A stretch of 64,000 nt of DNA, from the NCBI RefSeq assembly GCF_002926165.1, contig NZ_MAGP01000100.1, positions 1 through 64,000 of the forward strand, written 5' to 3'. Source of the stretch: Micromonospora chalcea. Lineage in GTDB: Bacteria; Actinomycetota; Actinomycetes; Mycobacteriales; Micromonosporaceae. This document shows positions 43,767-51,995 of the stretch, one piece after another. Every line of letters starts with the position of its first letter. The stretch's first letter is position 1. The position numbers and the translations under genes were made by a program. The notes under the pieces were generated by a model. That model worked only from the letters and a program-made list of their open reading frames with translations, ran no database searches and was not told the origin of the DNA.

Positions 43767-44626
43767 TCCTCAACTGGCAGATGGCGATCGCGGTCCTCGG
43801 CGGGTGCGCGGTCGGGCTCGGGCTGTTCCTGGTGGTACGCGAGGCGCTGCCGGCCACCCCGGCGCTCGGCCCGGCGCTGCGCCGGCTGCACCAGCCGCCC
43901 GGCCAGGCCCCGGCCGCCGGCGCCGGACCGGACTGGCTCGGCGGGTTCGCCCGCTGGCTGCGCCCGCCGCACCGGCAGCTCGCGCTGCTCGACCGCACCC
44001 CCGAGCAGTACGCGCTGTCGGTGCTGCTCTCCGCGCTCGTCGGGTTCGCCACCCCGGCGGTCGCCTCGGCGGTGCTCTTCGTCGGCGGGGTGGCGCTGCC
44101 GCTGGCCGTGCCGGTGGTGGCCAGCCTGGGTCTGGCGCTCGGCGCCGGACTGCTCGGGCACCGCTCGGTCCTCGCCAAGGCCGACGCCGCCCGGGACGAG
44201 TTCCGGCAGGCGGTCTGCACCTACCTCGACCTGGTGGCGCTGCAGCTGTCCGCCGCGCACGGCCCGGTGCAGTCGCTGGAACGCGCGGCGGCGGTCTGCG
44301 ACGGCTGGGTCTTCGACCGGATCCGGGAGGCGCTGCGGCTCGCCCAGCTCCAGATGCACTCGCCCTGGGACGAGTTGCAGGAGCTGGCCGACCGGATCGG
44401 CATCCCGGAACTGGGCGACGTGGGCGCGATCATGCGCTCCTCCGGCAGCGAGGGCGCCCAGGTGCACGAGACGTTGCGGTCCCGTGCCGACTCGCTGCGC
44501 GACCAGATCCGTACCGACAACCTGGCCCGGGCCGAGGGGGTCACCAGCAAGTTGGACATCCCCGGCTCGCTGCTGGTGTTCGTCCTGCTCGGCTTCGCCG
44601 TCTATCCGTTCCTCGCCCGTCTGTGA
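43763..44626 (+). CDS. tadC: TadC-like membrane platform protein
   Basis: 287 residues, GTG overlapping the TadB stop. It has hydrophobic segments at about 5-25, 90-130 and at the C-terminus (LDIPGSLLVFVLLGFAVYPFL), with a T2SSF-like cytoplasmic domain (YLDLVALQLSAAHGPVQSLERAAAV). It pairs with TadB in the pilus platform. Confidence 0.93.
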   Translation: MILNWQMAIAVLGGCAVGLGLFLVVREALPATPALGPALRRLHQPPGQAPAAGAGPDWLGGFARWLRPPHRQLALLDRTPEQYALSVLLSALVGFATPAVASAVLFVGGVALPLAVPVVASLGLALGAGLLGHRSVLAKADAARDEFRQAVCTYLDLVALQLSAAHGPVQSLERAAAVCDGWVFDRIREALRLAQLQMHSPWDELQELADRIGIPELGDVGAIMRSSGSEGAQVHETLRSRADSLRDQIRTDNLARAEGVTSKLDIPGSLLVFVLLGFAVYPFLARL

Positions 44627-44649
44627 ACCCCATCGAGAAGGAGACGACC

Positions 44650-44859
44650 ATGCACCTCTACGCCTACCTGTACGTGGCGGTGAGCACCCGCCTCGCCGAG
44701 CTGCGCCGGGACTCCGAGCGCGGCGACAGCCCGGTGCCGACCGCGGTGATCATCTTCGGCCTGGTCGCGGTGGCCATGGCGGTCACCGGGCTCGCGCTGG
44801 CCAAGGCGAACAACTGGATGAACGCCATCCCGAACAACACGGCGCCGCAGGCCCCGTGA
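44650..44859 (+). CDS. flp: Flp-type pilin-like small protein
   Basis: 69 residues; the ATG follows AAGGAGA. A charged N-terminal leader (RRDSERG) precedes the hydrophobic stretch SPVPTAVIIFGLVAVAMAVTGLALAKA, typical of prepilins cut after Gly. If the cut is after Gly-25, position +5 is Pro rather than the usual Glu, so it departs from the classic Flp motif. Its location between TadC and TadE identifies it as the likely pilus subunit. Confidence 0.75.
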   Translation: MHLYAYLYVAVSTRLAELRRDSERGDSPVPTAVIIFGLVAVAMAVTGLALAKANNWMNAIPNNTAPQAP

Positions 44860-45341
44860 TGCCCCGCCCCGCCCGTACGGTCCGGAGCCGGCCGGCGCCC
44901 GCCGGCCGGCCCGCCGGTCCGCCCGGTCCGGGGCGGATCGCCGCTGCTCTGCGCGCCCGTCTGGCCGAGGGCGAGCGGGGCGCCAATCCGGTCGAGCTGG
45001 CCGTGGTGATGCCGGTGATCCTGGTGATGCTGTTCGGCTCGATCCAGGTCGCCGTCTGGTTCGTGGCCCGGTCCACGGCGCTCAACGCCGCGCAGACCGG
45101 TGTGAACGCCCAGCGCACGATCGACGCCGGGCCGGACGCCGGCCGGGAGCGGGCGATCAGCTTCCTGCAGCAGTCCGGGGACTGGCTGGTCGACTGGGAG
45201 CAGACCGGCCCGACGTGCGTCGAGAGCGCCACCGCCGTCACCTGCACGGTGCAGGGGCGCTCCCTGTCGGTCATCCCGGGTGTCTCGTTCGCGGTCACGC
45301 AGACCGCGCACGGCCCGGCCGAACGCTGGACCACCGGATGA
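44859..45341 (+). CDS. tadE: TadE-like pseudopilin
   Basis: 160 residues, start overlapping the pilin stop (TGATG). A Pro/Arg-rich leader ends GERGANPVELAVVMPVILVMLFGSIQVAVWF; cleavage after Gly would place Glu at +5, as required by prepilin peptidase substrates. The remainder is a periplasmic/exterior domain with two cysteines (CVESATAVTC). It is a minor pilin of the Tad system. Confidence 0.9.
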   Translation: MPRPARTVRSRPAPAGRPAGPPGPGRIAAALRARLAEGERGANPVELAVVMPVILVMLFGSIQVAVWFVARSTALNAAQTGVNAQRTIDAGPDAGRERAISFLQQSGDWLVDWEQTGPTCVESATAVTCTVQGRSLSVIPGVSFAVTQTAHGPAERWTTG

Positions 45342-45811
45342 GCGCCGGGCCGCGGCGGGACCGGGGTTCCGTCTCGATCGAGGTGGCGGTGCTCGCGCCC
45401 GCCTTCATCGGGCTGATGGTGCTGGCCGGGGTCGCCGGGCGGACCGCGATCGCGGACGAGGCGGTGGAGTCGGCCGCGCACGACGCCGCCCGGGCCGCCT
45501 CGCTCGCCCGCAACGCCGACGACGGCGCGGAGGCCGCCGAGGAGGCGGCCCGGAACCAGCTCGGCTGGGCGGGGCTCAACTGCTCCGGTCCACCCCAGCT
45601 CGACCTCGCGGGCTCGGTGGCCGGTACGACGACGAGCTTCGCCGCCGCGTACGCAAGCGCCGCAGGCGTGCCGGCGACCGTGACGGTCACTGTGACCTGC
45701 ACCGTCTCCTTCGACGACCTGAGCGCGCCCGGCCTGCCCGGCGTGCCGGGCGGCAAGACCGTCTCGGCGAGGTTCACCTCGCCGCTGGACACCTACCGGA
45801 GTCGCGGATGA
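45338..45811 (+). CDS. Second TadE-like pseudopilin
   Basis: 157 residues, ATG overlapping the TadE stop. RDRGSVSIEVAVLAPAFIGLMVLAGVAG is a prepilin leader with Glu at +5 after Gly. Ala-rich helix and a small C-terminal beta region with cysteines (NCSG, VTCTVSF) follow. Likely a second minor pilin. Confidence 0.88.
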   Translation: MSAGPRRDRGSVSIEVAVLAPAFIGLMVLAGVAGRTAIADEAVESAAHDAARAASLARNADDGAEAAEEAARNQLGWAGLNCSGPPQLDLAGSVAGTTTSFAAAYASAAGVPATVTVTVTCTVSFDDLSAPGLPGVPGGKTVSARFTSPLDTYRSRG

Positions 45812-46239
45812 CCGGGCGGCGCGCGGCGGAGAACGGCCGGGTGAGTCTCTTCCTGGCCGTGGCGATGACCGGCGTACTGGCGATCATCAGCCTCGCCTAC
45901 GACGGCGCCGGCCAACTGCGCACGCTCCAGCGCGCGGACAACCTGGCCGCCGAGGCGGCCCGCGCCGGCGGCCAGATGATCGACCGCGCGCGGGCCATCG
46001 AGGGCGGCCCGAAGCAGATCGACCAGGTCGCCGCCCGCGCCGCTGTCGCCGCCTACCTCGACGCGGCGGGCGGCGTCCAGGACCACGAGGTCGACTTCCC
46101 CGTGGTCGGCGCCGAGACCCAGATCCGGGTGAGCGTGCAGATCACCTACAGCCGGGACCTGCTGAGTCTGTTCGGCGTGCAGAACTCCGCCACCGTCACC
46201 GGTGAGGCCACCGCTCGGGCACTCACCGGCCCACCGTAG
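45808..46239 (+). CDS. TadG-like/third pilin-like protein
   Basis: 143 residues, ATG overlapping the previous stop. ENGRVSLFLAVAMTGVLAIISLAYDGAGQ is a pilin-like leader and helix, but +5 after Gly is Phe, not Glu. The rest is a helical and short beta region (QIRVSVQITYSRDLLSLFGVQN). Member of the same set of minor pilins; assigned TadG-like by order. Confidence 0.8.
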   Translation: MTGRRAAENGRVSLFLAVAMTGVLAIISLAYDGAGQLRTLQRADNLAAEAARAGGQMIDRARAIEGGPKQIDQVAARAAVAAYLDAAGGVQDHEVDFPVVGAETQIRVSVQITYSRDLLSLFGVQNSATVTGEATARALTGPP

Positions 46240-46254
46240 GAAGGGAAGGCCGCC

Positions 46255-47265
46255 ATGGGCGCACCCCGACGCTCCCCCGTCCGCCGCGCCGGCCAGGTTC
46301 TCACCGGCCTCGGCGCCCTCGTCGTGCTCGTCGGCGTGCTGGCCGGCGGGCCGGTCGCGCTGCTGGCGTTCGCCGGCAACCCGCTGCCGGATCACCTGCC
46401 CACGTTCGCCGAGATCGGTACGACGTTGACCAGCCGCGACGACGGTCAACTGTTCCTGCGCGCGCTGGCGGTGGTGGGCTGGTTCGGCTGGGCCACGTTC
46501 GCGTTCTCCGTCGTGGTGGAGCTGCTCGCGGCTGCGGTACGCCGGCCGGCGCCGAAGCTGCCCGGCATGCACCGCCAGCAGAAGGCCGCAGCCGCGCTCG
46601 TCGGTTCGGTCGCGCTGATCCTGGCCGCGAGCCCGGCCGCGGCGAGCGCCGCCGCCCTGACCGCCCCGCAGCCGGCGGTCGCCGCTTCTGCCGTCACCGC
46701 GCCGAGCCGGGTCGCGCCGCCGGCCCCGGTCGCGTCGAAGGCGGACGACCCGGCCGTGTACCGGGTGGCGAAGGGCGACTACCTGGGCGAGGTGGCCGAC
46801 CGCTACCTGGACGGCTTCGACAGGTACAAGGAGCTGGCCCGGCTGAACCGGCTCGCCGACCCGGACCGGATCCGCCCCGGCCAGCTCATCACGCTGCCGG
46901 ACGGCGCGACGGACTCCGGCGCCCGGCGGCACGCCACCGGGCGGCTGGTGGTGACCAAGCCGGCCCAGACCGCACCGGTCAAGCCGGGTGGCGGCGGCGC
47001 GTCGTCGAGCGCGCCGAAGGCGAAGCCGAAGCCCACCCCGCGGGACGCGACGCCCACCGTGGAGGCGCCGGTCGGTCAGCCGCCGGCCATGTCGGCGGGC
47101 GCGTCCCGGCCCACCGCCGAGGAGGGCATCAACCGTCCGCTCGCCATCTCGGCGGTGCTGGCGGTCGCGAGCATCGTGGGCGCGCAGATCGGCGCGCTGC
47201 TGGGGTTGCGCAAGCGGCCGGTGGCCGCCCGCGCGGGTTCCAGCGGGCGGCACCGGCGGGACTGA
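46255..47265 (+). CDS. LysM-domain membrane protein closing the Tad operon
   Basis: 336 residues. Two to three membrane helices (about 15-38, 70-90, 105-125), then a LysM motif YRVAKGDYLGEVADRYLDG...YKELARLNRLADPDRIRPGQLITLP at about 165-215 that may bind peptidoglycan. A Pro/Lys/Ala linker and a C-terminal helix follow. It would hold the pilus base to the wall, inferred from position directly after the TadG-like gene (15-base gap). Confidence 0.85.
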   Translation: MGAPRRSPVRRAGQVLTGLGALVVLVGVLAGGPVALLAFAGNPLPDHLPTFAEIGTTLTSRDDGQLFLRALAVVGWFGWATFAFSVVVELLAAAVRRPAPKLPGMHRQQKAAAALVGSVALILAASPAAASAAALTAPQPAVAASAVTAPSRVAPPAPVASKADDPAVYRVAKGDYLGEVADRYLDGFDRYKELARLNRLADPDRIRPGQLITLPDGATDSGARRHATGRLVVTKPAQTAPVKPGGGGASSSAPKAKPKPTPRDATPTVEAPVGQPPAMSAGASRPTAEEGINRPLAISAVLAVASIVGAQIGALLGLRKRPVAARAGSSGRHRRD

Positions 47266-47266
47266 G

Positions 47267-48118
47267 TCAGGGCAGCCGGGCCTCGACCCGGCCGGACACC
47301 ACGCGGGTGGGTAGCACGATCTGGTCGTTCGCGGCCGGGCCGTGCACCACCTCGCCGCCGTTGAGCCGGAACGCGCTGCCGTGCCAGGGGCAGACCACGC
47401 AGGCGTGGCCGTCGATCTGCTGCACAGTGCCCTCGCCGAGCGGGCCGCTCTGGTGCGGGCAGCGCTCCAGCATCACCGTGACGTCGTCGCCGTCCCGGTA
47501 GAGGATCACCGAGACGTCGTCGATCTTCTTGGTGACCAGCTCGTGCCGGGGCAGGCTGCCCAGGTCGCCGACCCGGTGCCAGCCGTCGCTGATCAGGTGC
47601 AGCTCGGAGACGCTCTGGCTGGCCTGGGCACCCTGCTTGTACGCGAGGTGCCCACCCAGGTACGCCCCACCGCTGGCGGCGGACAGACCGAGGTAGGACA
47701 GCGCCCGGCCGAGGCCGTGCCGCCCGTTGAGGCGGGCCGCCAGCGAGCCGGCGTACAGCGCCAGGCCGACCGTGTTGGCGGCGGCGTGCACCAGGCCGAT
47801 CCGGCGCTGGTCGCGGGAGAGCGTGGCCCAGTCGTTGAGCCCGGCGACCGCCGCCGGGAGCGCGCTGACCGTACCGAGGCCCACCAGCGCGGTGGCGGCC
47901 CGGCGTTGGCCGGGCAGCAGGTCCACCACGGCGGCGGAGATCCACGCGCCGACCGGCACCTGCACCATCGCGGGGTGCAGCGGATGGCCGAGCCACACGC
48001 CGTGCAGCGCGTCGCGTACCCGCTGGGAACGCAGCGTGCCCTGGACGGCGCGCTGCAACCGGTCACCCACCCGGTCGAGACCGGTGGCCTGTTCGATCTT
48101 CGTCAGTAGTTCGCGCAC
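47267..48118 (-). CDS. DUF2231 membrane protein fused to a Rieske [2Fe-2S] domain
   Basis: 283 residues from GTG 48118, since upstream codons lack a recognisable site. Residues about 30-150 are a four-helix DUF2231 membrane region (LGHPLHPAMVQVPVGAWISAAVV). The C-terminus is a Rieske domain with CPHQSGPLGEG and CPWHGSAF, the Cys-x-His/Cys-x2-His ligands for a 2Fe-2S centre. It may carry electrons to a membrane reductase; partner unknown. Its stop lies one base past the LysM gene stop on the opposite strand. Confidence 0.92.
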   Translation of the reverse strand: MRELLTKIEQATGLDRVGDRLQRAVQGTLRSQRVRDALHGVWLGHPLHPAMVQVPVGAWISAAVVDLLPGQRRAATALVGLGTVSALPAAVAGLNDWATLSRDQRRIGLVHAAANTVGLALYAGSLAARLNGRHGLGRALSYLGLSAASGGAYLGGHLAYKQGAQASQSVSELHLISDGWHRVGDLGSLPRHELVTKKIDDVSVILYRDGDDVTVMLERCPHQSGPLGEGTVQQIDGHACVVCPWHGSAFRLNGGEVVHGPAANDQIVLPTRVVSGRVEARLP

Positions 48119-48201
48119 CCGTTCCGACTTCCCGGCAGGAGAGCCCCCAAACCGGACGCCCCGGAATTCCCTCCCAGGTGCGTCGCGGGCATGCTGAGCC
48201 C

Positions 48202-48966
48202 ATGGGGGTACGCGTCGAGCACGCCGGTGCCGTGACCACTGTGATCCTGGACCGGCCCGAGGCCCGTAACGCCGTTGACGGGCCGACCGCACGAGCGCTG
48301 GCCGACGCGTTCCGCGCGTTCGACGCCGACCCGGACGCGGCGGTCGCGGTGCTCTGGGGCGCGGGCGGCACGTTCTGCTCCGGCGCCGATCTGAAGGCCG
48401 TCGGCACGCCGCGCGGCAACCGCGTCGAGCCCGAGGGGGACGGACCGATGGGCCCCACCCGGATGCGGCTGTCCAAGCCGGTGATCGCGGCGATCTCCGG
48501 GTACGCGGTGGCGGGCGGGCTGGAGCTGGCGCTCTGGTGCGACCTGCGTATCGCCGAGTCGGACGCGACGCTCGGCGTGTTCTGCCGCCGGTGGGGCGTA
48601 CCGCTGATCGACGGCGGGACGGTCCGGCTGCCCCGGCTGATCGGCGAGAGCCGGGCGATGGACCTGATCCTCACCGGACGCCCGGTCGGCGCCGACGAGG
48701 CGTACGCGATGGGTCTGGTCAACCGGCTGGTCGCGCCGGGTGGGGCCCGCGCGGCGGCCGAGGAGCTGGCCGCCGCGATCGCCGGGCATCCGCGGACGTG
48801 CCTGCGCAACGACCGGGCGGCGGTGCTGGACGGCGCGGGGCGGCCGGAGGCGGAGGCGATGGCCACCGAGCTGGCCTACGGCATGGAGTCGCTGGCGGTG
48901 GACGGGGTACGCGGCGCCGGCCGGTTCGCCGCCGGGGCCGGCCGGCACGGTGCGCCGGCCGGCTGA
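48202..48966 (+). CDS. Enoyl-CoA hydratase/isomerase family protein
   Basis: 254 residues from the ATG at 48202. The crotonase fold motifs are present: FCSGADLKAV (oxyanion residue) and KPVIAAISGYAVAGGLELALWCDLRIAESDATLGVFCRRWGVPLIDGGTVRLPRLIG. The catalytic glutamates are not obvious from sequence alone. Likely a beta-oxidation-type enzyme acting on acyl-CoA. Divergent from the Rieske gene, with 83 bases between. Confidence 0.9.
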   Translation: MGVRVEHAGAVTTVILDRPEARNAVDGPTARALADAFRAFDADPDAAVAVLWGAGGTFCSGADLKAVGTPRGNRVEPEGDGPMGPTRMRLSKPVIAAISGYAVAGGLELALWCDLRIAESDATLGVFCRRWGVPLIDGGTVRLPRLIGESRAMDLILTGRPVGADEAYAMGLVNRLVAPGGARAAAEELAAAIAGHPRTCLRNDRAAVLDGAGRPEAEAMATELAYGMESLAVDGVRGAGRFAAGAGRHGAPAG

Positions 48967-48970
48967 GGCG

Positions 48971-50455
48971 TCACTTCAGCGCGCGCAGCGCGTCGGAGAT
49001 GGCCCGGTGGAACGTCGGGTACGCGTAGATCATGTGCCGGAGCTGGCTGATCGGCACCGCCGCGTGCACCGCCACGACGAGCGCGGAGAGCACCTCGCCG
49101 CCGGCCGGTCCGGCCGAGGTGGCCCCGATGAGCACGCCCTGGTCGGCGTCGGCGACCAGCTTGATGAACCCGGCGTTGCCGGTCTTGTGGATCCAGCCCC
49201 GGGCCGACGAGGTGAGATCGGCGTATCCGACCTGGACGTTGACGCCGCGCTCGCGGGCCTGCTGCTCGGTGAGGCCGACCGCGCCGACCTCGGGGTCGGT
49301 GAACGTGACCCGGGGCAGCGCCCGGTAGTCGGCGACCGGGACGGTGCCCGGCGCGACGCTCGATCCGCCCGCGCTCATCGCGCCGCCGACCGAGCTGACC
49401 ACACCGGCCGCGCCGCCGACCACGCTCGCGGTGCCGCTGGCGTCCGGGCCGCCCTTGGTACGCCGCATGTGGTCGAGGACGTCGGCCACCACGATGCCGG
49501 CCTGGTACATGGCGATGTGGGTGAACGCGCCCTCGCCGGTGAGGTCACCGACCGCCCAGATCCCGTCGGTGACGTGCATCCGGTCGTTCACCGGCAGGTA
49601 GCGCTGCCCGGCGTCCACCCCGACCGTGTCCAGGCCCAACTCCTCCAGGTGCGCCTTGCGGCCGGTCACCACGAGCAGCTTCTCGCCGGTGAACTCGGCG
49701 CCGTCGGCGTACACGGTGAACGCGCCGCCGTCGTGGCCGACCCGGCCGGCCTTGACCCCGGTGTGGATCTCCACTCCGTCGGCGCGCAGCGCGTCGGCGG
49801 CGAGCGCTGACGCCTCCGGCTCCTCGACGGCGAGTACCCGGTCGGCCGCTTCGATCACCGTCACCCGGACGCCGAACCGGGCGAAGACCTGCGCGAGTTC
49901 CAGCCCGATCGCGCCGCCGCCGAGCACCAGCAGCGACGCGGGCAGTTCCTCCACCTCGATGGCCTGGTGATTCGTCCAGTACGGCGTGTCGGCCAGCCCG
50001 TCGATCGGCGGGACCGAGGGCCGGGTGCCGGTGCCGAGGACCACGCCGTACCGGGCCTGGAACACCTGGTCGCCGACGCGTACCCGGTTCGGGCCGTCGA
50101 GCCGCCCGCTGCCCCGGACGAACCGGCCGCCCTTGCCGGTGAAGCGGTCCACCGCCACCTTGTCGTCCCAGGTGTCGGTGGCCTCGGCCCGGATCCGCTT
50201 CGCCACCGGCGCCCAGTCCGGCCGCACCTGGGCGGACCCGGCCAGCTCGTTGACCCGGTGCGCCTCGGCCAGCGCGTTCGCCGCCCGGATCATCATCTTG
50301 CTCGGCACGCACCCCCAGTAGGGGCACTCGCCGCCGACCAGGTCCCGTTCGATGCCGACCACTGTGAGGCCGACCTCGGCGAGCCGTCCGGCCACCTCCT
50401 CGCCGCCGACGCCGAGCCCGACCACTACTACGTCAACCTGTTCCGGCTCCGCCAT
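48971..50455 (-). CDS. FAD-dependent pyridine nucleotide-disulfide oxidoreductase
   Basis: 494 residues from ATG 50455 (ATG 50491 also possible). FAD motif VVVVGLGVGGEEVAGRLAE, redox-active GGECPYWGCVPSK (CxxxxC), NAD motif LLVLGGGAIGLELAQVFARFG, FAD second motif GIWAVGDLTGEGAFTHIA and C-terminal dimerisation region with HRAISDALRAL are all present. It belongs to the dihydrolipoamide dehydrogenase/mercuric reductase-like family; the electron partner is unclear, as the C-terminal active-site His-Pro (HPTFHR is YPTFHR here) pair is not standard. Cytoplasmic flavoenzyme. Confidence 0.93.
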   Translation of the reverse strand: MAEPEQVDVVVVGLGVGGEEVAGRLAEVGLTVVGIERDLVGGECPYWGCVPSKMMIRAANALAEAHRVNELAGSAQVRPDWAPVAKRIRAEATDTWDDKVAVDRFTGKGGRFVRGSGRLDGPNRVRVGDQVFQARYGVVLGTGTRPSVPPIDGLADTPYWTNHQAIEVEELPASLLVLGGGAIGLELAQVFARFGVRVTVIEAADRVLAVEEPEASALAADALRADGVEIHTGVKAGRVGHDGGAFTVYADGAEFTGEKLLVVTGRKAHLEELGLDTVGVDAGQRYLPVNDRMHVTDGIWAVGDLTGEGAFTHIAMYQAGIVVADVLDHMRRTKGGPDASGTASVVGGAAGVVSSVGGAMSAGGSSVAPGTVPVADYRALPRVTFTDPEVGAVGLTEQQARERGVNVQVGYADLTSSARGWIHKTGNAGFIKLVADADQGVLIGATSAGPAGGEVLSALVVAVHAAVPISQLRHMIYAYPTFHRAISDALRALK

Positions 50456-50547
50456 TCCGCAAGCATTCCGTACCTTCGGGACACCGGCCACCGCACCGGC
50501 CCCGAATTCCCGCGCTCGTCACGAACGCGACCGCCTACCGTGGCCGC

Positions 50548-51648
50548 ATGCACACGCGCTTCACCCCGGTCCGGGACTGCTTCCACGACCTGTTCGTCAC
50601 CGGCCGGGAGACCGGCGCGTCGCTGGCGGTGTGGCACGACGGCGTACCGGTGATCGAGCTGATGGGCGGCACGGCGGCGGCGGTCCCGCCCAGTGCGGTC
50701 GTGCCGATGGCAGGGGCGGACCGCGCGTGGCGTCCGGACACGCTCGTGGACGTCTACTCGACCGGCAAGCCGGTGGTGGCGCTCTGTCTGCTGCTGCTCG
50801 TCGACCGGGGCCGGGTCGACCTGGACGCGCCGGTGTCGGCGTACTGGCCGGAGTTCCGCACCCCGGCGACCGTCCGGCAGGTCCTCGCCCACACCGCCGG
50901 GCTGCCCGCCTTCCCGGTGCCCCGGCCCGCCGCGGCCATCGCCGACTGGGGCCTGCTCTGCGCCGACCTGGCGGCGGCCGAGCCGGAGTGGGACCCGGGC
51001 GCCGTCGCGGGCGAGCACGCCTGGACGTACGGGCACCTGGTGGGCGAGTTGGTCCGCCGGGTGGACGGGCGGCCGGTGGGCCGGTTCCTGGCCGAGGAGA
51101 TCGCCGGTCCGTGGCGCCTGGACCTGGCCTTCGGGCTGGGTGAGGCCGACCGGCGGCGGTGCGCCGACCTGTCGTACGCCGATCCGGCCTGGCCGGACGC
51201 GATGCGCGGCGAGCCGGGTTCGTTGCGGGCGCGGGCGCTGGACAACCCGCCCGGCGGGCGCGACGTCGCGATGGTGAACAGCGACCTCTGGCGGGCCGCC
51301 GAGATCCCGGCGGTGAACCTGCACGCCACCGCCGCCGGGCTCGCCCGGCTGTACGCGGGCCTGCTCGCCGGCGGCGCCCTGGACGGGGTACGCCTGTTCA
51401 GCCCGGAGCTGGTCGCCGAGGCGACGCGGGTGCAGTATTCCGGGCCGGACCTGCTGCTGGACCGGCCGGTGGACTGGACGCTCGGCATGCAGTGGGAGCC
51501 GGACGGCAGCTGGGGCATGGGCGGGATCGGCGGCAGCAGCGCCTGGGCCGACCCGGAGCGGGGCTACACCTTCGCGTACGCGACCGCCCGGCTGGCCGAC
51601 CACGATCGGGTGGAGGAGCTGGTCGAGGCGCTGCACTCCTGCCTCTGA
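50548..51648 (+). CDS. Beta-lactamase family serine hydrolase (EstB-like)
   Basis: 366 residues. The catalytic SxxK motif is STGK (about 71-74), the YxN-like second motif is YGH (about 161-163), and a third motif resembling GGIGGSSAW lies at the end. No signal peptide, so intracellular. Esterase or beta-lactamase-like activity; substrate unknown. Confidence 0.9.
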   Translation: MHTRFTPVRDCFHDLFVTGRETGASLAVWHDGVPVIELMGGTAAAVPPSAVVPMAGADRAWRPDTLVDVYSTGKPVVALCLLLLVDRGRVDLDAPVSAYWPEFRTPATVRQVLAHTAGLPAFPVPRPAAAIADWGLLCADLAAAEPEWDPGAVAGEHAWTYGHLVGELVRRVDGRPVGRFLAEEIAGPWRLDLAFGLGEADRRRCADLSYADPAWPDAMRGEPGSLRARALDNPPGGRDVAMVNSDLWRAAEIPAVNLHATAAGLARLYAGLLAGGALDGVRLFSPELVAEATRVQYSGPDLLLDRPVDWTLGMQWEPDGSWGMGGIGGSSAWADPERGYTFAYATARLADHDRVEELVEALHSCL

Positions 51649-51995
51649 CGGTCAGTCACGTTCTGTGATTCCGGCGCGTCGTCACGCAGCGCATTCGGCC
51701 GGCAGTCGCGCCTGGCTTCCCCTTTCCCGACTTTGCTCTGCACCCATTGGCGCAGCACCGAGTTGAGCAGCGGATTTCCGCTAGGTCCGAAATCCGCGAG
51801 AGGCCCGCACGGTCACGTTCCGCAACGGGTGCGGATATGGCTGCAGAGCAAAGTCGGCGGAGGTGGATGGCGCGGGCTAGAGGTGCAGTCACCCGCAGTA
51901 ATCGTGGGCGCCGTGCTGCGGCCCGCGCGGGCCGCCAGCGACGTTGGGCTCGTGTGACGTTCGCGCTCGTGCGCGGGCGGCGAGGGGCGAGGGCG
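51649..51995. other. Intergenic region with nested inverted repeats
   Basis: The 347 bases hold no gene but contain the 131-base repeat element at 51727-51857 described separately. Confidence 0.6.
51727..51857. repeat. 131-base element with perfect 16-base inverted termini and inner hairpin
   Basis: CCGACTTTGCTCTGCA (51727-51742) is the exact reverse complement of 51842-51857. Inside, GCGGATTTC (51770-51778) and GAAATCCGC (51789-51797) form a second perfect hairpin with a 10-base loop. No target-site duplication is evident. It may be a MITE-like element, a structured RNA or a regulatory repeat. Confidence 0.6.
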
